A stretch of DNA of 64,000 nt from F1-120-MAGs238 sp964484185 (lineage in GTDB: Bacteria > Planctomycetota > Phycisphaerae > Phycisphaerales > UBA1924): positions 1 to 64,000 of the forward strand of contig CAZAEQ010000002.1 in assembly GCA_964484185.1 (NCBI GenBank), in the 5' to 3' direction. Shown one piece after another: positions 61,063 to 64,000 of this stretch (its first letter is position 1; every line of letters starts with the position of its first letter). The position numbers were made by a program, and so were the translations under genes. The notes beneath the pieces are model-generated. The model was not told where the DNA came from. It was given only the letters and a program-made list of their open reading frames with translations, and did no database searches.

Positions 61063-62724
61063 ATGTCATTGGGAATTGGAAAGCTTCAATTTGCTACGTT
61101 GTTCTCGGTCCTGACGGCTTCATTGTCGCATGCTGCGCCAACACCCTTAGTGCCGGTTGGGCCGTCGGTTGCTGGCGTTCAGCAGCTCATGCTCTCGCCA
61201 GAAATGTACCAGAATCTGCGCTCGGAAAGCCAACTTGTAGTCGCAGGTTTCTCACGCGGTTCGGGTCAGCTTCTTGACCTTGAGCTTGAACGGTTTGACG
61301 TGTTTGCAGACGATGCCACCATTGTCATAGCTGGCCCAAACGGGGAACAATCCATCGGTCGCCCCGACATTCAGTTCTTCCGGGGGACGGTCATTGGCGA
61401 TCCTTCCTCGCGAGTCTTTCTTGCACTCAGTCCACATGGAACCAGCGGAACGATCACCGCGCATGGTGAAACCTCCATTATTTCCTCCGGACCCGGCGGC
61501 ACCATGGCAACAGTTATCTACGAGACATCCAGCCCGGCTGGAAAGTCAATCCAGATTGATTCGCCCCTCTGTGGCGGCGGACTTACAGCTCCAGGCGAAA
61601 AAACAGCAGCGCCGATCGGCGAGGACCTCATGCCTCAGTCCGGAGTCTGCCGCTATTACAGACTTGCACTCGATTGCGATACCGAATTTACAGCCAACCT
61701 CTTTGGCGGCAATCAGACTAATGCGTCGGCCTATGTCGGCACTCTTGTGGCAGGAATGGCTGACATGTACCAGCGCGATGTCAATGTCAGTTTCCTGATT
61801 GGATACTTGCGGCTCTGGGTTGGAGAAGACCCGTACACGATGACCAATACTGGCGACCAACTTGGCCAGTTTCGGGATTACTGGGTAAACAACATGGGGA
61901 CGGTCAATCGCAGCATGGCACACATGCTCAGTGGCCGCGGGCTCGGAGGTGGCGTCGCGTGGGTCAGCCAGGTGTGCGCCGCGTATGCCTATGCGCACAG
62001 CGCCAATTTTGGCGGCTACTTCCCTTACCCACTGGTGAACAACAGTCATCAGAACTGGGATCTCATGGTGTTCGCACACGAGACTGGCCACAACATGGGC
62101 AGCGGCCACACCCATGACATTAATTCGTACAACCCGATCATCGATGGTTGCGGCAACGGCGATTGCACCAATGCCAACATGGGCACGATCATGTCTTACT
62201 GCCACACCTGTGCTGGCGGCATGTCCAATATCCGTACAGAGCTGTGCCCGCGCGTCGCTGCTGCAATTCGCTCGTATCTGGACTCTCAGACCAGCTGCGG
62301 CGCAATTCCAACCATCTTCTTTAACAACCACCCGGTCAATCGCACCGCCTGTCTCAACGCAAGCGTCACTTTCAGTGTACTTGTGAGCGGCACCCCACCG
62401 CTGAGATATCAGTGGAAGCTTAATGGCGTGGCCATTCCAGGTGCGACAAGTTCCGTGTTTGTGGAGTCAAACGCTTCCAGCCTGACCGAAGGTAGTTATG
62501 TCTGCGCAGTCTCCTCAATGTGTCGCACGGTCGATAGCAATCCAGGCGTGCTGACAGTTTGCGAGGCGAACTTCAACTGCGATCAGACCATCGACTTCTT
62601 TGACTATCTCGACTTCGTGGACGCGTTCAGCTCGTTGGCCACAGAGGCAGATTTCAATCAGGATTCGAACATCGACTTCTTTGACTACCTGGACTTTGTT
62701 GATGCCTACAGCGGCGGCTGCTGA
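61063..62724 (+). CDS. Secreted reprolysin-like zinc metalloprotease with Ig-like domain and EF-hand doublet
   Basis: ATG 61063 has AGGAG upstream and a signal peptide ends SHAAP. The N-terminal 190 residues are a pro-like region. The catalytic domain has HExxHxxGxxH with His339, Glu340, His343 and His349 (HETGHNMGSGH), and a later Met in GTIMSYCH (the met-turn), as in metzincins of the M12B type. An Ig-like domain follows (NHPVNRTACLNASVTFSVLV). The tail (62563-62724) has loops NFNCDQTIDFFD and DFNQDSNIDFFD and ends AYSGGC. It probably degrades proteins outside the cell. Confidence 0.9.
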   Translation: MSLGIGKLQFATLFSVLTASLSHAAPTPLVPVGPSVAGVQQLMLSPEMYQNLRSESQLVVAGFSRGSGQLLDLELERFDVFADDATIVIAGPNGEQSIGRPDIQFFRGTVIGDPSSRVFLALSPHGTSGTITAHGETSIISSGPGGTMATVIYETSSPAGKSIQIDSPLCGGGLTAPGEKTAAPIGEDLMPQSGVCRYYRLALDCDTEFTANLFGGNQTNASAYVGTLVAGMADMYQRDVNVSFLIGYLRLWVGEDPYTMTNTGDQLGQFRDYWVNNMGTVNRSMAHMLSGRGLGGGVAWVSQVCAAYAYAHSANFGGYFPYPLVNNSHQNWDLMVFAHETGHNMGSGHTHDINSYNPIIDGCGNGDCTNANMGTIMSYCHTCAGGMSNIRTELCPRVAAAIRSYLDSQTSCGAIPTIFFNNHPVNRTACLNASVTFSVLVSGTPPLRYQWKLNGVAIPGATSSVFVESNASSLTEGSYVCAVSSMCRTVDSNPGVLTVCEANFNCDQTIDFFDYLDFVDAFSSLATEADFNQDSNIDFFDYLDFVDAYSGGC

Positions 62725-62834
62725 GCAATTCGACACACAGACCACACGAGTAGATCACCTGGGTTGATGACCCCTGCAACTCTCGAGCCCCTCGGTTGTC
62801 TAACCCGATGCGGCGTCCGAGAATGAGACCTAAC

Positions 62835-62866
62835 GGCCCTGGCGCTATTGCCAGGGCCATTTTGTT
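62835..62866 (+). terminator. Rho-independent terminator downstream of the metalloprotease gene
   Basis: Stem GGCCCTGGC (62835-62843) pairs with GCCAGGGCC (62850-62858) around GCTATT. ATTTTGTT follows. Confidence 0.8.
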
Positions 62867-62962
62867 ATACAAAAATCTTGAGCAAGCCCGTGAGACATCT
62901 GGCCAGACTGCGTTGGAGAAGGAGTAGGGGACTCACAAAGTCACAGATTAGGGAGTGGACCG

Positions 62963-63181
62963 ATGCAGTTTGAATCAGCCTATTCAGCTCACAACAAGCC
63001 TTGGACCAACCGCACTTCCACTGCAGTCGTGATGCAGCCGCCGCGGAGTCAGCACGCACGTTCAACATTCTCAGCCCGCATTACCAGGCGGGTTTTCGAC
63101 TTCCTCGACGCAGCTTTTATCGCGGAACGATCCATGCGCTCTTCACGCAACAGTCGGCTTGCACTTCAGCCATTGCGTTGA
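62963..63181 (+). CDS. Small uncertain ORF
   Basis: The 72-codon frame begins ATG 62963 with GGGAG about nine bases upstream. The product is basic and Ser/Arg-rich (TFSARITRRVFDFLDAAFIA) with no known domain. It lies alone in the intergenic region. It may be non-coding. Confidence 0.25.
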   Translation: MQFESAYSAHNKPWTNRTSTAVVMQPPRSQHARSTFSARITRRVFDFLDAAFIAERSMRSSRNSRLALQPLR

Positions 63182-63206
63182 TCAATCGAGAACACGCCAC
63201 ACAGAT

Positions 63207-63243
63207 AAAAAGGAACCGTGGTAGAGAACGAACTCTGCCACGG
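63207..63243 (-). terminator. Rho-independent terminator of the right-edge gene
   Basis: On the minus strand CCGTGGCAGAG (63233-63243) pairs with CTCTACCACGG (63216-63226), one wobble, and TTCCTTTTTA follows. It lies about 37 bases after the stop of the secretin-like gene. Confidence 0.75.
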
Positions 63244-63279
63244 CTCCAAAAAGGGACTGTTGAAATTTGCCCAGGTTCT

Positions 63280-64000
63280 TTATCGAGACCCATCATTTGC
63301 GGGTTGCGTCGAGCGAATTTCGACCTGATCTGAAAGTGTCAACGACGCCGACTTTGCAGAAAATAGTTGATTGAGCAATGGAAGTGACCCCAGAACTGGA
63401 ACAGACTTTGCGGTAACGACTGCAGACCCACCCAAGGCCGAGTCAATCACCGCGGCGATTTGCTGGCATTTCACGCTATCAGCTTCGGCTCCCGAGAAAA
63501 TCAGGCCATTGGTGCCTGCGTCAACAGTGATCTCCACCCTAAGGGGGTGATCAGTACGACTTGTAACCACCTGCATCAGTTGGGCAACAAGATCAGCCTG
63601 CGAGTGCTGCATCGGCAGTGTCAACACCACTGGCTGAGAAGGCGTTGCTTCAGCTGGTTCGGTGGGTTCAACAGGCTGTGCTGGTTCAGATGGGTGGCCG
63701 GGCTCGCTTACGACTTTCTCGGGCTCGCCTGCACTCGCAGCTGGCATAGGAGTGAGCTCTTGGATGTTCCGACGCAATGACCAGGCAGGCTGGGACAGCG
63801 TCGACTCGGACTCGGCATCAGTCCCATCGAATTGCGTGATCATCCATTTCACACCTTCGTGAATACGAGCTGGGGCTTTGACAAGCAAGCGATTTCCAAC
63901 GAGAGTCATTTCGGCGCGATCGCCTCCATTCTCTTTCCAGTTTGTCGGCTCAATGAACTGCGTTATTGCCTGCTGAAGATCAGGCGGATTTACGCCATTT
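63280..64000 (-). CDS. Secretin-like protein, N-terminal part outside window
   Basis: The frame is open beyond the ATG at 63909 to the window edge (NGVNPPDLQQAITQFIEP and WKENGGDRAEMTLVGNRLLV), so the start is outside and about 240 residues are visible. A repeated N1/NolW-like fold is present: TLVGNRLLVKAPARIHEGVK, then ADLVAQLMQVV and VEITVDAGTNGLIFSGAEAD with a Pro/Glu-rich linker between. The end resembles a short secretin-like motif (VPVLGSLPLLNQLF). It may belong to a type II or pilus-type secretion system, but no core secretin motif is visible in this fragment. Confidence 0.6.
   Translation of the reverse strand, partial: NGVNPPDLQQAITQFIEPTNWKENGGDRAEMTLVGNRLLVKAPARIHEGVKWMITQFDGTDAESESTLSQPAWSLRRNIQELTPMPAASAGEPEKVVSEPGHPSEPAQPVEPTEPAEATPSQPVVLTLPMQHSQADLVAQLMQVVTSRTDHPLRVEITVDAGTNGLIFSGAEADSVKCQQIAAVIDSALGGSAVVTAKSVPVLGSLPLLNQLFSAKSASLTLSDQVEIRSTQPANDGSR

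Larger units (their letters stand above)
62725..63279. other. Intergenic region
   Basis: It contains two terminators (62835-62866 and 63207-63243) and an uncertain small ORF at 62963-63181. Otherwise no structure was found. The flanking genes converge. Confidence 0.5.

Noticed and set aside
1..64000. Insertion sequences, prophage or integrative element
   Set aside because: No transposase, integrase, phage structural gene or attachment repeat was recognised anywhere in the window.

Overview
The window looks like a chromosomal segment of a planctomycete, most likely of the class Phycisphaerae. This is inferred from family content, since no rRNA or marker search was possible. The indicators are: an ECF sigma factor coupled to a Ser/Thr kinase with a TPR tail, a BatA/vWA/DUF58 operon, two PEP-CTERM-like proteins, many secreted beta-propeller and Ig-like proteins, and seven proteins ending in a doubled EF-hand-like (dockerin-type) tail whose last residue is cysteine. 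There is one tRNA (Leu, UAG). No rRNA, CRISPR array, insertion sequence or prophage was seen. Both ends cut through genes: an FG-GAP propeller gene at the left edge and a secretin-like gene at the right edge.

Layout. 1-4.6 kb: partial FG-GAP gene, a frameshifted Ig-like gene, then the ECF sigma factor and its kinase. 4.6-12.6 kb: NUDIX, TauE/SafE, DCC protein, a hypothetical gene, queC-queE for queuosine precursors, a large hybrid histidine kinase and trmB. 12.3-21.4 kb: sugar and envelope genes (a soluble CapD-like dehydratase, manC, GT10 and GT2 glycosyltransferases, a GmhB-like phosphatase) mixed with ruvA, an S33 hydrolase, a pseudopilin-like protein and a DUF2959 lipoprotein. 21.4-28.7 kb: an HtrA protease and the DUF58-BatA-vWA operon. 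28.8-34.5 kb: a frameshifted nucleotidyltransferase, two doubtful small ORFs, lexA, a RicT/PSP1 protein with a long Pro/Arg/Asp tail, glmM and tRNA-Leu. 34.6-37.6 kb: DoxX, a methyltransferase/Lgt-like fusion and a lipocalin-like protein. 37.8-44.1 kb: three secreted doublet proteins, two decayed doublet remnants, a sterol-desaturase-family enzyme and a PEP-CTERM-like protein. 44.3-54.9 kb: pyrB, HU, a three-gene signalling set, tsaB, an outer-membrane-like protein, an M32 carboxypeptidase and an unknown secreted protein. 55.1-62.7 kb: a PEP-CTERM protein and four more doublet proteins (a WD/kelch-like propeller, an FG-GAP protein, a cupredoxin and a reprolysin-like metalloprotease).

How the parts relate. 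The most distinctive content is the secreted set: N-terminal signal peptide, then a variable domain, sometimes an Ig-like domain, then a tail of two Ca-binding loops and a final cysteine. The strict conservation of the tail on unrelated domains points to a shared sorting or attachment route. Two eroded copies of the tail lie directly upstream of intact members, which suggests turnover by recombination between copies. Two other genes each appear to have lost one base in a short homopolymer; either real decay or an assembly error could explain this.

All coordinates and motifs were read by eye. Start codons were moved from the longest frame where a Shine-Dalgarno sequence, signal peptide or neighbouring stop supported it.
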